A stretch of DNA of 64,000 bases from Cylindrodendrum hubeiense (GCA_014621425.1 JAANBB010000085.1:56573-120572); one strand, 5' to 3'. Shown: positions 23,201 through 32,592, counted from the first letter of the stretch. The notes: generated from the letters alone by a model not told the origin. Numbers and translations: made by a program.

Positions 23201-23504
23201 GCATCAAAATTACTCCCTCATTCTAGTAAACATCCCCCGCCTTGCCCTTTCCGCAAAGATGCAGTCCACTAACTATTTCTTTCAGTGCGATCTCCATATG
23301 CCTATCAAAGATGGCTACCAAGCTTGCCGCGAAATCAGGCAGTGGGAGCAAGCTGCTCGGTTCCCTAATATGCCCATCATCGCGCTGTCAGCCAACGTCA
23401 TGTCGGATGTGCAGGACAAGTGTGTTGCGGCGGGATTTAGTGACTACGTCACGAAACCGGTCGATTTTATCGACCTCAGCAGAGCCATGTCCAAGTTCTT
23501 CTAA
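17226..23504 (+). CDS. PAS/GAF hybrid histidine kinase with pseudo-receiver and receiver
   Basis: Exons 17226-23225 and 23286-23504 give 2,072 aa. The 60-bp intron (GTAAAC, CTAAC branch, TTTCAG) keeps the frame and has no stop, so the DNA also reads straight through. Splicing restores SLILCDLHMPIKDGYQ around the receiver phospho-acceptor Asp. Domains: disordered N-terminus about 1-310; GAF-like pieces near 321-385, 516-560 and 698-805, split by Ser/Pro-rich insertions; PAS about 1075-1190 and 1205-1395, the latter with a Ser-rich insert; phospho-His H1417 in NMSHEIRTP; ATPase about 1520-1645 (NVIGNAIKFT, DTGRGF, GGSGLGL); a degenerate receiver about 1778-1915; a true receiver about 1945-2070 (LLVEDNPVNQ, TKPVDF). 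It is a soluble phosphorelay sensor feeding Ypd1 and response regulators. The layout recalls PAS kinases such as fission-yeast Mak1, but its group is not assigned. ATGs at 17475 and 17478 are alternative starts. Confidence 0.93.
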   Translation: MPSHISPSDDHTASSTSPSTRRQFCLPIRLANHNAHEPLFLTAQKLSSIDVRDGGVVSGSTSISPATATATATPNVTAKARDAMMDRHSSHLPTSPLDAPGIPPLAMRTMETPPVDESSLPTSHLEGEWITPMDTVPDAAYESPSGPRRSDHGSVAAPGLTSSQQQLNDYREKLARDLERRELSARGLLPSSGDKSRVSPIPEEGISSPPPQTSLLTTTSTESGATIRGLTTPAPTAGTPSYPFPRMAPAGFVPSYMHKPFTTLSPTGAPRPSSNFPSFESMGMGAQDKVLSGNSTPASNFTFNPSFMSPQPDNVNFPNPNLYDLSLMLTAEPGLDAWWNTVVQIMKDVYKAERVTLAVPADTTDIENVPWGQKATYNEHKEDDLSLGYMAKHGYDSFILNSDRGRSDGIISNPDDTLKVSSAARPGLFSRHSFTSYEENKEKSQDRSPAPSRRPSYLTRSQSNLPPSQSVKASPDAYARLNKTALEEHDANEPHIPSWEAPLNAEKEGQGRMLPVLQALDYEADPLIDHSGVMRVLERGKTIALTRSYPYLADQAYEQPNQQKSTPKDPTPDSSSKPSSRPRSESFSKLSSIFSVATASRVPTRSKTHSGERARAMTSRLESRLEEDKPRPPTPKYEEFEQAPPSPWSQSPAPSPAVRADPKENPFFTDAMVDEDSFNPGTGTSDYSGMPPPEAIGVDNSWTVLHIPLSHVLLSKPTHSFKLDNTVIEQKSNSWANYECPPSTEEGGRHTPDSARKGKPAPIAILSILSPIIPYPSNLRHSLEHLAPHMATSFSLCRHYTNLETELAGMQRKRPQTAGFGAVASDGRALENMAFLSPDDPVPHQSIAGSMTSPSDYSAVSKSATVSPLGTPGWEQGSMNYLADKRQQPTPSPVGLSQGESYFSARQRTVPTRQESFGPGVQRSRRGSKENSSTEKRQSRLVSASSFQDVSDAAITVDKAARSTEDPANASMKKSAQLDAHEINTSSLGVISIDKAVSNSTDSAKLEQGISRHEHTMLHSYGADFASTFQSLPPSSTLNNRPPPPLQPSRNGSITTGGVDMPPPSDRLKGLILDSLPAHVFVALPQTGEIVWVNSRYLSYRGQTATDLAADPWGSIHLDDRDDYLKAWSHSVRTGEQFSRTVRIKRFDGTYRWFYARAVASKDKRGVIMQFLGSYMDIHDQHIAELKAARQEEIEASEAKHRLLANLIPQIIFTATEDEGITFANEQWLSYTGQSFSDSLGLGFMDYVHPDDLARCRIPTTQPPISPNRKRDSNSVYRESVSSEATSTSTIHAQNFHTSQETLPSIHQSLSRNSSSGSSSVYEWPADLTELARKGVIKVATDSAGRVSYTTEVRLLSKAGEYRWHLIRCVEIDTIDFGRGASSYFGSATDINDHKLLETKLKEAMESKSRFLSNMSHEIRTPLIGISGMVSFLQDTILNEEQLDYTNTIQTSANSLIMIINDILDLSKVDAGMMKLKFEWFHTRSLIEDVNELVSTMAIAKRLELNYLVEADVPAWVKGDKVRIRQVLLNVIGNAIKFTSEGEVFSRCRVYVDEGMNMDENEIMLEFAITDTGRGFSEEEAELMFKPFSQIDGSSTRQHGGSGLGLVISRQLAELHGGKMQGKAIPGKGSTFTFTAKFALPTADDRPNLPDSPPPTSVFTPRPEVTDNVPGNIKPLPPPKHLRITETSTPSPDTEFVSPVASTGSSNPSVRSALSQGTDRSSATSVNTGLSRFSEAAKASGQDLSQMKLEMPSGRSSPGTNMAPGSGDQVSPEDFRPPMYSILIICPQFHSREATTQHIEMTLPKDVPHQLTALATVEEAQTLIGGDDPIRFTHIVINLPSAEAIISLMQEITKTQTIDKTTIVVLSDSVQRQSVLKLAADTKYERLLSENLVTFIYKPVKPSRFAVIFDPNKMRDLSIDRNRSTAQQMVENQKASYLEIERRMGNKGYRVLLVEDNPVNQKVLMKYLKKIGVDVEVAVDGAECTNMVLSKPHQNYSLILVNIPRLALSAKMQSTNYFFQCDLHMPIKDGYQACREIRQWEQAARFPNMPIIALSANVMSDVQDKCVAAGFSDYVTKPVDFIDLSRAMSKFF
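23226..23285 (+). other. In-frame 60-bp intron in the receiver domain
   Basis: It starts GTAAAC, contains CACTAACTA as branch site and ends TTTCTTTCAG. Its length is divisible by three and it has no stop codon. Retention would insert 20 residues between the hydrophobic beta strand SLIL and the CDLHMP phospho-acceptor motif, which should break the receiver. Family conservation across the join is the main evidence that it is an intron. Confidence 0.85.
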
Positions 23505-24556
23505 GAGGGCTATTCACGGGCCGTCTTCGACTACGCGATTTCCCGCGATTCGCTTCTTTCAGCTCTTCTATTCCTCTTTTGTTTGGCGGGTTGCTTGCTC
23601 CCTCGACACTTTTATACCCAGTCCCACAACCCCCAGTTTTTGGAAAACGCAACGTTAGAATAGACTCGAACGGATTACGACCAGGCGAGGAATAATGATC
23701 ACAGGGAAGACCGACGCTGGACGGACGTGCAAGTCGCTCCCGTTGACTAGGATTCCCTTGACTTTTAATGTGGTTAATTGTCCCCTCTCTTATGCACCAC
23801 GATACACACCCCACCTTGACTCCCTCTCTACCCCCCTCCTCTTCGCTTCTTTTCGTTCCCAAATCCCTGCGATCTGATTCGGTGTCCTTTTTTATCGAAT
23901 TTCGCATATTGTGGAGAACAAGACTCCTAGGGATTGGGATTTCGTCGATGACCATGGGTAACAATCGAATTTTATATTTCTTCTACAGCATCATGTCTTT
24001 TGGGGTTTGCTTTGTTTACGGGGTAGGAGACACGGCCAAAGTGGAATGGGAAGGGGTTTTCGGAGTTACTTTTGCATATTTTGAATGGCGGAGGCATTTA
24101 GCCTCTTTGAATGAAGGCTGATCGGAGGGGGTAAACCCCCCGTTCGACTCGGCAGTGGAAACGACAACGGGATAGGGTTCTCTTGTTTTAGATAGACGCC
24201 GCGGATGAGGGCGGCAGTGAAATGGATTACCGGTTGGTTATTTCACTCGAGAAAAGACAATGCAAAGCAAAGAACAAGCCCAGTACGCTCGTAAAGGTCA
24301 TCAAATATCTATGGTTATGATCTAGGTACGTTGCCATTTTTGGAGAGTGAAGACAATAAACGCCAATTGGGTACCTATTAAACATGCTGCCCCCAAAACC
24401 ATGCCTGCACAGTCTATCTCACATTCCATTTTGAGAGTGTTGTCCACGTAGATTCCTTTTCTTCGTTCAGGCAAGACAAAAACAAACAGAAACAAGTATG
24501 AGAGTCATCAGCATATTCCTGCAAGGAATCCATTATTCATTAAAAACAACTTGTTG
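23505..24556. other. Convergent 3' intergenic region
   Basis: It separates the stop codons of two converging genes (kinase and histidine phosphatase), so it should hold both 3' UTRs. T-rich and A-rich stretches are present. No coding frame with family similarity is seen. Confidence 0.5.
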
Positions 24557-26103
24557 TCAGTAGACACTGCCTTGGATACTCCGGTCCTCCTTCTCGGCTT
24601 GGTCGATATCGTCGGGGTCGCCCTCGGAAGACTCTGGGGAGGCGTCACCGAGGCGGTTGGATCGACGGGGCTCGTTGGTGCCGTTCTCGTCGGCATATGC
24701 CAGTTTGTCCAAGTAGTGGTTGGGCGTGGTGCCGTTGGGTTCAGGAGCGGCGGTGTCCTTGATGCTCTTGAGGTGGGCATTGAGGGAGGCGACGCGGTGG
24801 AGGTTGAGTTCTTCGTCCTCGGAGACGTCGGTGTCGGTCTCAGCGGCTGAGGTGTGACCGGAGTAGGTGCCGCCTCCGTCGCGGCCGGTGTGGAGGTAGG
24901 GGGGCTCAGCGTTCTGCTCAAGATCTACTGATGAGGATCTGCCATTGATAGGGGAGCATGCCTGTCCCTTGTGCAGCTTGCTGACGTCTATTTCGGGAGC
25001 TCCCTTGTCATCGTCGTTTTGTTCGTCATCGTCTTGGGTAACGGTCGTGGACTGGTGTAGTCGTGACCTCCGAGTCCCGTTGAGAGAGACCTCTGAGTTG
25101 CCAGGAGCAGCCGTATCATGGTCCGTCTGGCGTAGGACCTCGAGATCATCACGTTTGACATAGTGGCCATTGTGATTGCACCCGTTCGGACAGCCACCCC
25201 AGCGACGGGTGACGACGAAGGTCTTTGTGCGCGGGAGCTTCAAGCTTGTCTTCTCCTTCTCCTCCTTATCCTTATCCTTGCGGTCGCGGCGCAGCTCAGA
25301 CCAGGTGCGGAGTTTATTCTCGAGGATGTACTTGCCGTTGTCCTGTTTTCGCATGTTGAGGAACTCGCAGTGGTTGATGTTGCGGAGGTCTTCGAAGTAT
25401 TCGACGGTGAAGTGGTACCATTTCATGAGGAAGACACGGGACATGAGGCCGTGGGTGACTGGGAAAGGGTTCCAGGTTAGCATGTGAGTAACAGGCAAGG
25501 ACTAAGTGGGCGCTTACCGAGGACACAGACGCTGGCAAAGTCATCCTCGCCAAACTGACGCCAGAGACTCTCGTTGAAGCCGCTGACACGGTCGTATGCG
25601 TCAGCAGCACTCTCGCCGTTGGGGATGCGGTAGAAGAAGTGGCCGTAGTCGGCACGTTCTTGCCACATGCGCTCCATCTCGGCGCTGCATGGTTGGAAGT
25701 TGCCAAAGTCCTGCTCGCGCAGACGGGGCTCCTCGTAAACCTTGATGCTAGAGCGGCGGAAGGGGGAGGGATCGGGGTCATCAGAGGTCAGGGTAGAGAG
25801 GATACCCTCGGTGGTCTCGCGAGTGCGGCGGTAAGGGGAGGTGAAGATCTGGAGGGTGTCGTCGGGGCGGAGGAGTTTGCGAAGACGGCGGCCGGCGTCG
25901 TGGGCTTGGTTCCAGCCTTCGGAGGTGAGTTTCACACGGTGATCGGGGATGGTCTGGTGGATGTCTTTGTTTTCTGCAGAGGGGGGGAGAGATTAGTATG
26001 GGGGACCAAGAGGAAGCAGAGAGGGGAGAGTGGGAGAGCGAGGCGTACTGTTTCCTTCGGATTGTCCATGGCGGATCAAGATGATCAGCCGGGGTTTTGT
26101 CAT
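24557..26103 (-). CDS. Histidine-phosphatase (phosphoglycerate mutase-like) protein
   Basis: Three exons, 26103-26049, 25973-25518 and 25458-24557 (introns of 75 and 59 bp), giving 470 aa. The start MTKPRLIILIRHGQSEGN carries the RHG motif with the phospho-accepting H13. Further family marks are TSPYRRTRET near 57, EEPRLREQDFGNFQ near 96 and the second catalytic His, H173, in VTHGLMSRVFLMKWYHF. The catalytic domain covers about residues 5-245. The remaining 220 residues are polar and acidic (DTDVSEDEELNLHR, SSEGDPDDIDQAEKED) and probably disordered. It belongs to the fungal group that includes yeast Det1, broad phosphatases rather than glycolytic mutases. The substrate cannot be read from sequence. 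Exon 1 is short, but its frame and the RHG motif fix the start. Confidence 0.9.
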
Positions 26104-26408
26104 GCTGGGCGGACGTGTGTATAGGTGGTTGGAGACGGGTGTTTGCGGAGGCTATAGGCGATTGTGTGCTGCGGGGTTCTTCGTCGGCAGTGGTGGTTGT
26201 CTTGGTTGAGTAGATGTAGGCGATGGAGGCGATGGAGCGGTAGAAGAGGTAGAATAGTAGGAGGATGTCGTGCGTATATGTATGTGGATTGGCGGAGGAG
26301 GAGGCGGAGGATGTGTGCGTGTGTGTGTGCGCGTGTGTGTGTTGAGCAGCGGAGGATGATGCTCGTCAGTAGTGGCGGAGTGGCGGGGTAGGTGGTATTT
26401 GACAGAGG

Positions 26409-26436
26409 CAATCAATCAATCAATCAATCAATCAAT
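26409..26436. repeat. CAAT tetranucleotide repeat, 7 copies
   Basis: Seven perfect CAAT units, about 300 bp upstream of the phosphatase ATG. Confidence 0.9.
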
Positions 26437-27159
26437 GGACGAAGACGAGACCAGAGGATGCGCAGGGTGTTGTAGTGGTAGCGAAGGTGCGTATGCGTAT
26501 GTATATGTGTGTGTGTGTGTGAGGTGGTAGTTGCCCCAGTCAACGGCCATCAATGCCGAGTAAATTATTACCGTATGTAGCAGTCGAGAAACAAAACAAC
26601 TTGGGAGGTGGGATGAGATGGAGAGTTGTGGTGGTGGTGAAGAAGAAAGGCTGCTTGTGTAATCCCGACGTCGCTCGTTGGCCACCCTTGACTAGGTAGG
26701 TACCTAATAAACCCCCCCGCGGCAGCACCCTGCGGGCCTGTAGAGGGGAGCCCACACTGTGTACCTAGTACCTAGATTGGAGGGCAGAGCCGTGTAGCCA
26801 TGTTTCCGAAATGGTCGCCTTCAGCTCTCCCCTTACCCCCGGGGGAGGAGAGGGGAGGAGAGGGGAGGGGAGGGGCGCTTCCCAGCAGCCAATGACGCGA
26901 ATCCGCCTGGGTTGGATAAAATCTGCAATCGCATCTGGTGGTGGGTGGTGGTGGTGTCGCTCGCATGGCATGGGACGGACTAGTTATGGGGCAATGGGGC
27001 AATGGGGCAATGGGACAATGGGACAATGGGACTATTGGCATGGGGCCACTCTGGCACTGGCTGGTATTGGACAATTCTTGGGTATTGGTTATTTGACATT
27101 TGACACTGACGACACAGGCACCGGCACTGACATTGTCGGTGTCGGTGTCGGTGTCGAGT

Positions 27160-27216
27160 GAGTCAGGGTCAAGGAAGAGAGTCAGGGCCAAGGAAGAGAG
27201 TCAGGGTCAAGGAAGA
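27160..27216. repeat. 19-bp tandem repeat, 3 copies
   Basis: Three head-to-tail copies of GAGTCAGGGYCAAGGAAGA with one variable base and no spacers. It is a minisatellite in the divergent promoter, not a CRISPR array. Confidence 0.9.
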
Positions 27217-27540
27217 CACACATATTATGTGATGGAGCCATGGAACCATGGCCGCATCGGCCCATCCCTACAGAAAGGTCCGTCGGCTGACGGCCCATCT
27301 GGCGATCTGGGCGATAGCCTCGGAGATGGATGTCCACCCTGCATTCTGCCACGCTCATGCCATGATGGGATTTGCTCCTGGGCCCAGAATCGCATGATCC
27401 TGATGTTCCTTGTTCCTCTCGTGGCTGCTGCATGTACTTGGTGTGTCCGTGTCTCATCCAATCCTGGGGTGCAGCAGCGCCTAAAGCAGCAACACCTCCG
27501 TGCCGTTGTCTCTTTTCGCTCTGGGCGGGCACATCTGCTC

Positions 27541-27597
27541 TCCTCTCTTCGCCTCTCTTCGCCTCTCTTCGCCTCTCTTCGCCTCTCTTCGCCCTCT
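27541..27597. repeat. 10-bp tandem repeat (CGCCTCTCTT)
   Basis: Four perfect copies plus partial copies at each end, giving a long pyrimidine-rich strand in non-coding DNA. Confidence 0.85.
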
Positions 27598-28005
27598 CTA
27601 GACGCTTCGCAGAACATCTCGACGTGTGCACGTAGCGCCCGTAGCGCACGCGGCACGGATTACCGTATCTGACTGTTGTATTCGTCATCATAGTGTGTGA
27701 TTCTTCGATTCCTCACTGGTTGACTGACCACCTAGGTGGCTAGCTGCTTTGCCCCGGAATCCCCCTCCAACAATACGCACAGTACAGACCACACGGATTG
27801 AACCCATCGTCTCAACTCCCGCCCCAACATAGGGAAACATTCCACGCGCACGCGCGCACGCACGCCATCTGTTTCGTTTTGTTCCAGGGTGTGCTCCGTG
27901 CCATCTCTCCAATCTCACAGTGACAGTCCCCCCCCCTGTGATCTGTGATCTGTGGTCTGTGGTCTGTGGTCTGTGGCTGTCGCTTCTGCGTTGCCATTGT
28001 AACTG

Positions 28006-28032
28006 GGTAGGTAAGGTAGCTGGCTAACTTGG
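28006..28032 (+). promoter_or_regulatory. Composite motif shared with 16282-16316
   Basis: GGTAGGTAAGGTAG followed directly by CTGGCTAACTTGG, about 0.5 kb upstream of the DUF1168 ATG. Both blocks recur, 8 bases apart, upstream of the hybrid kinase gene. Function unknown. Confidence 0.3.
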
Positions 28033-28503
28033 TAAACTCGTGCCTGGCACTAACTCTAACTGCCGCGCGCTTACTCGCCCCATCCATCCACAACCCTCCA
28101 TCCGCCGCACCCCATCACATCTCATCTTTTTATCTCCCTCCCTCACACCTTCACGTGCAACCCTCTCAACACCACATCTGCCGACTGCCTGGTGCAACTC
28201 AACTCAACCCAACCCAACGCACCTCAACCCGGCTCCCTGCTTGTACACAGTATACGCTTTTCACTCTGCACCTCTTTAGATAACCCCGTCACACGCCGCA
28301 CGCAGGTGGTGCGCCCATCTTCCTCAACCTCCCCCGGCTGTATCCAACTCCCGCGCCCACTTCCGCTCTCACTTCCGCTCCCACTTCCGCTCCCGGTCCC
28401 CCTCACGCGTGCCTCAGCCCATCCTCACCAGTTCCTTCATCCTCCTCCGCCCATCCCATAGCCGCCGCTTCCCTGCCCTCTCCGGCCCTCCCGACCTCAC
28501 GCC

Positions 28504-29151
28504 ATGTCCGCTCCGGGCCCCGAATCTGTCCCCACCTCGGCCGATCCCCGCTCGCACCGTCCCACAAAGAAGCGCGCCCTCACACCCGTCTCTGCCCAAG
28601 CTGCCAACGTCGATGCCCTCTTCGCGAAGCCCGACCAGAACACCCACGTTCCCGAATTGTCCGGCGCCCTCCTCGGCGTCGGCCGCGCTCCGCCTCCCGA
28701 GATCGTCACCAACGTCCAGGGCTCCTCCGCCGGCGCAGGCTCCGGCGAGTTTCACGTCTACAAGGCCAGCCGCCGTCGCGAGTATGAGCGCCTGCGCGAG
28801 ATGGACCAGGACCTCAAGCGCGACAAGGACCATGTTGATTTTGAAAAGGACAAGGCCGAGCGCGAGCGCAGGGACGACGAGCGCACCAGGAAGAACCGCG
28901 AGAAGCGCGAAAAGATGAAGGCTCGCAAGGCCAATAAGGGAAAAGGTCCCACACCAAGTGCCAACAAGAAGCCGTCTACAGCATCCCCGGCCGGTGAACA
29001 ACTAGGTAGCGGTGCTGGAGAGGACTTGAAAGGGACGGATACTGCTGCTGCTCATACTACTACTGTTGCGAACAACAATGCAAAGGAGGGTGATGAGAAG
29101 CCTACGGTGGCTGCAGAACCGGCAGGCCTCATTATCCATGATGATGATTAG
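28504..29151 (+). CDS. DUF1168 / PRKRIP1-like splicing protein
   Basis: A single-exon protein of 215 aa. The N-terminal part has the family features ALTPVSAQAANVDALFAKP (about 25-43) and GRAPPPEIVTNVQGSSAGAG (about 60-79), followed by EFHVYKASRRREYERL. A strongly charged helix or coiled coil rich in Glu, Arg and Lys then runs from about 90 to 145. The tail is low in complexity. The animal homologue PRKRIP1 binds double-stranded RNA and is a component of the catalytic spliceosome, so a nuclear splicing role is likely by homology. No intron is evident. The ATG at 28504 is the first in frame and is followed by a sensible sequence. It lies divergent to the phosphatase gene and convergent with CCT gamma. 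Confidence 0.88.
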   Translation: MSAPGPESVPTSADPRSHRPTKKRALTPVSAQAANVDALFAKPDQNTHVPELSGALLGVGRAPPPEIVTNVQGSSAGAGSGEFHVYKASRRREYERLREMDQDLKRDKDHVDFEKDKAERERRDDERTRKNREKREKMKARKANKGKGPTPSANKKPSTASPAGEQLGSGAGEDLKGTDTAAAHTTTVANNNAKEGDEKPTVAAEPAGLIIHDDD

Positions 29152-29481
29152 GCACCCGCTCACCCACACTCACATTCACATTCACACACACACACACACA
29201 CAAGGACACCAACTAGAATATTTGTAAAAACAGGGCATGAGGAGGAGACTGTGCCGAACAGGCAACTATCGATTCGGGAGGTAATTTCAATGATACCCAT
29301 TTCTTCATCTTGGCAGATGAAAACCCCAGGGCGGTCGCCCCAGGCCCTTTTGTCTATCTGGTTCTGGTTCTTCGGCTAGTACACGGGGTATGACTGGTCC
29401 CAACACACATCTAAACCGTCCCGATGCTCCGATGCTCGTCACCATGCTCACAACTCAGCTCCCTCTCATTCTCGTTCCTCT
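29152..29481. other. Convergent 3' intergenic region
   Basis: 330 bp between the stops of the DUF1168 and CCT gamma genes, with CACATTCACATT and AC repeats at about 29,165-29,202. Presumably both 3' UTRs. Confidence 0.5.
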
Positions 29482-31531
29482 TTATTCATCGCCGCCACCA
29501 CCGACGCCGGGCGCACCGCCCTGCATCTTCTTGGCGCTGCAGATGTCATCTACTCGGAGGAGGAGGCAGGCAGCCTACAACTTGGGTTAGTACCTCGTAG
29601 TTACAGAAAACATGATGGGGGGTTTATCCCTGACAGGGGTTAATCCCTGATTAGGGCGGAAAACGTACCTCGATAGCTGTCTTGAGACTCTGCAGCTTGA
29701 TGGCCTGGGGCTCCCAGACTCCGTACTCCTTCATGTCGGCGATGGTACCGGTGTCTCCGTTGACACCCCACGAGCTCTTGCCCTCAGCCTGCTTGGCACG
29801 CAGGTCCGTCAACACACGGACGGGGCTCTTGCCAGCGTTCTGGACCAGGGTGCGAGGGATGACCTCGAGGGCCTCCGCCACAGCCTTGTAGGGCCACTGC
29901 TGCACACCCTCGATGCTCTTGGCCATCTGGCTCAACCTCACCGAGACGGCCATCTCCGTAGCACCACCGCCGGGGGATAACCGGGGGGAGAACATGACGT
30001 TTCGTGCCACGCCCATGGCATCCTGGAGGTTTCGCTCGATCTCGTTCAGCACGTCCTTGGAGGGACCTCGGAGGAGGATAGTGCAAGCCTTGGGGTCCTT
30101 GCACTTGGTGAGGAAGGTGAAGTACTCGTCGCCGATCTTCTCAATCTCGAACAGGCCACACTGGGTACCGACATCGGCATCCTGGAGGTCCTCGACGCGG
30201 TTCACAATGGTGGCACCAGTGGCACGGGCTATCCTGTTGTTGTCGGTCTTTCGGACTCGGCGGAGAGCTGTGATGTTGGCCTTCATAAAGTAGTGCTGAG
30301 CCAAGTCTGAGTCGAATTAGTAATCTGGCTATGGAGGGGGGTTAATGGTCGGAGAACTCACCAGAGACACCCTTCTCGGTGATGACAAGATCGGGCTTGA
30401 CGGCGATGATGGCCTCGCAGAGGGACTTGACCTGCTCCTCCTCGATCTGGAGAATGCGGTTCCAGTCGTCCTCCTTTGTGATCTCAATGTTGGTTTGCGA
30501 CTCGCCCTTCTTGTACTCCAGGGGGCAGTCCAGGAGGACGATTCTGGGGTTCTCGATGCGCCGGCGCATCTTGGGGTGTGTGATGTCCTTGTTCAGCATC
30601 AGGCCGTCGAGGACGACGCTGTCCTCAATCTCGCCACCAGGGACCTTCTCGACTCGGGCATATCGCTTGATGTCGACCTCGGTCTTGCCGTTGCCGGCCT
30701 CCCACGTCACCGTTCGGACAGCCTTGAGCGCGAGGGCGCACATCTGATCCATCCACCGAGAAACAAACTTGGTGCCGATGGAGGATGAGATGAGCTGGTA
30801 CATGGCCTTGTCGTCGTCGACATCGATGGGGGTGGAGATTTCGTCGATGATGGCGAGGGCATCTTTTAGGGCGCGCTTGAAGGCGGAGATGATGACGACG
30901 GGGTGGATGTTGCGGTCGAGTTGGGGCAGAGCTTGTGCCAGGATCTCACCAGCTGGGAGCTGTCAACATGGCATCCTTGGATGTGAGGTCGAGCGAAGGG
31001 AGCGGAGTTGCGGAGTTGTCAAGTTGTGAAGTTGTGGAGTTGTCCCTTACCTAGGATGATGACGGTGGTAGTTCCGTCACCGACTTCCTCGTCCTGTGTC
31101 CGGCTGAGCTCGATCATGCTCTTGGCGGCGGGGTGCGACACCTCGATTTCTCGGAGAATGGCGTGGCCATCGTTTGTGAGGACGATGCCGCCCATGGGGT
31201 CGAGCAGCATCTTGAGCATGGCCTTGGGGCCGAGGCATGATCGAATGATATCGGCGACTCTGGAAGCTCGTTAGCTCTAGGCACGCGACGAGAGGGGTAG
31301 AATAGGAGGGCGGAAGACGCACGTTTTGGCAGCAGCGATGTTGGACAGCTGAGCTTTCCGGCCAGTCTGTCTCTCACCACTGCCTGTGTCTGTTGGGAGG
31401 GCTCGTCAGTACTCGTGGTTGGGATCGGGGGTTTTGGGCGAGGTGGTCCCGAGGCGGGAGCTTGGAGGAGCAGACGCAGGGGCGCAGGGGGGGGGGATGG
31501 ACGCACTCATAACCACCACCGGAGCCTGCAT
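29482..31531 (-). CDS. CCT3: T-complex chaperonin subunit gamma (CCT3)
   Basis: Subunit of the cytosolic eight-member TRiC/CCT ring that folds actin, tubulin and other proteins with ATP. Six exons: 31531-31507, 31389-31323, 31259-31051, 30952-30362, 30306-29669 and 29574-29482, with introns of 117, 63, 98, 55 and 94 bp, giving 540 aa, the normal length. The start [20 protein letters not shown] is typical of the gamma subunit. Group II chaperonin motifs are [24 protein letters not shown] and the ATP-site [13 protein letters not shown]. Later marks are [17 protein letters not shown] and the C-terminal [13 protein letters not shown]. Three of the six exons are under 100 nt (25, 67 and 93), so exon-blind prediction would truncate both ends. 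Confidence 0.96.
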
Positions 31532-32286
31532 GATGGGCGAAGTCGCGTTGGAGATTTCGGCTCGAGGGAGATGGGCCTAGACCGGGAGATGGGGTAACGC
31601 AATGGCGACTCGGGCCACAAGGCAGTCAGGGCGAGAATGGACGAGATTTCGGATATTCAGATTTCGGGGCGTGGAGAGGGACTGTTGAGGGGCGCACACC
31701 AGAAAAGTTCAGTGGTGGATGGGATTTTTGGCGGGGAGGCTCAAGTGCTGGCCCTGCTTGGCTTCGGCTGGTGGAATGTTAACCCGCCCCGCCGCCGCCC
31801 GGAGGAGGTGAGCAGTGGGCGTCCCCATGGCCGCCGCTTACCCAGTTGGGCCAATTAGGCACGATGGAGGGCACGTAGGTGCAGTGGTCCCCCACACAGA
31901 CACGGTGTTCACGGACGTCCAGGATTGATGATTGATGCTACGTAGGTGATGCAGTTCTATTTCCTCTGTATTTCCTCTGTATTTCCTCTATATTTCTCAA
32001 GTAGTAGGAGTACCTTACCTACCTACCTACCTACCAACCTACCAACCTACCTAGTTCTGTGCCAATGGGTCGGGTCAATCGCCGCTGCGGTCGGCACCTC
32101 GGGAGGTATATTTACCTCTACTACCTGCTTTAGGTACTTACCTTACCTTACATCTCCCCATCTCCGCGATATGGCGGCCGGCGCGTTTAGCTTGCTTACC
32201 TTTTCGGTACCCGAGCTTCCCACCTCAGAGGAGGCTCCCTCGGCCCGCCCGCTCGTCGGGTCCCGTACACCGGGCTTTCTCCCCGA

Positions 32287-32322
32287 ATGCTCTCACTGAT
32301 GCTCTCACTGATGCTCTCACTA
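32287..32322. repeat. 12-bp tandem repeat, 3 copies
   Basis: ATGCTCTCACTG repeated three times, the last copy with one change. Confidence 0.8.
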
Positions 32323-32592
32323 ATCATCTCACCCAAGCCGATCATACCATAAATATCGAAAACGGGAGCCTGTTTCCAAACTAAAAACCCTCCAGGCACC
32401 CACAATCATGGCTACCCCATCCCCATCCCATCTTGCCACTAACCTCCCTCCGTGGTGCCCCCCCTTTACGTGGTACCACTACCACCTCATCCACTAGCTT
32501 CCCTCCCATTCGGGTAATTTCTAGTTGCTTCCATTGTCGAGACTGACTGCCTATCCCACCCACCAAAAGACTAGACAGATTCCCTCCATCTC

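Larger units (their letters stand above)
26104..28503. other. 2.4-kb divergent promoter region dense in tandem repeats
   Basis: It lies between the divergently transcribed phosphatase and DUF1168 genes. Besides the repeats listed separately it holds GT-rich tracts near 26,300-26,342 and 26,500-26,522, a GGGGAGGAGA tract near 26,840-26,872, GGGGCAAT repeats at about 26,986-27,031, GGTGTC repeats near 27,138-27,157 and GATCTGTG/GTCTGTGG repeats near 27,940-27,978. No gene is recognised. Confidence 0.5.

Noticed and set aside
27160..27216. Regular 19-bp repeats as a CRISPR array
   Set aside because: The copies are directly adjacent with no spacers, and the genome is fungal. It is a minisatellite.
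30345..30788. Plus-strand frame antisense to CCT3
   Set aside because: Lies wholly within a conserved CCT3 exon. Composition is that of a reverse-strand shadow.
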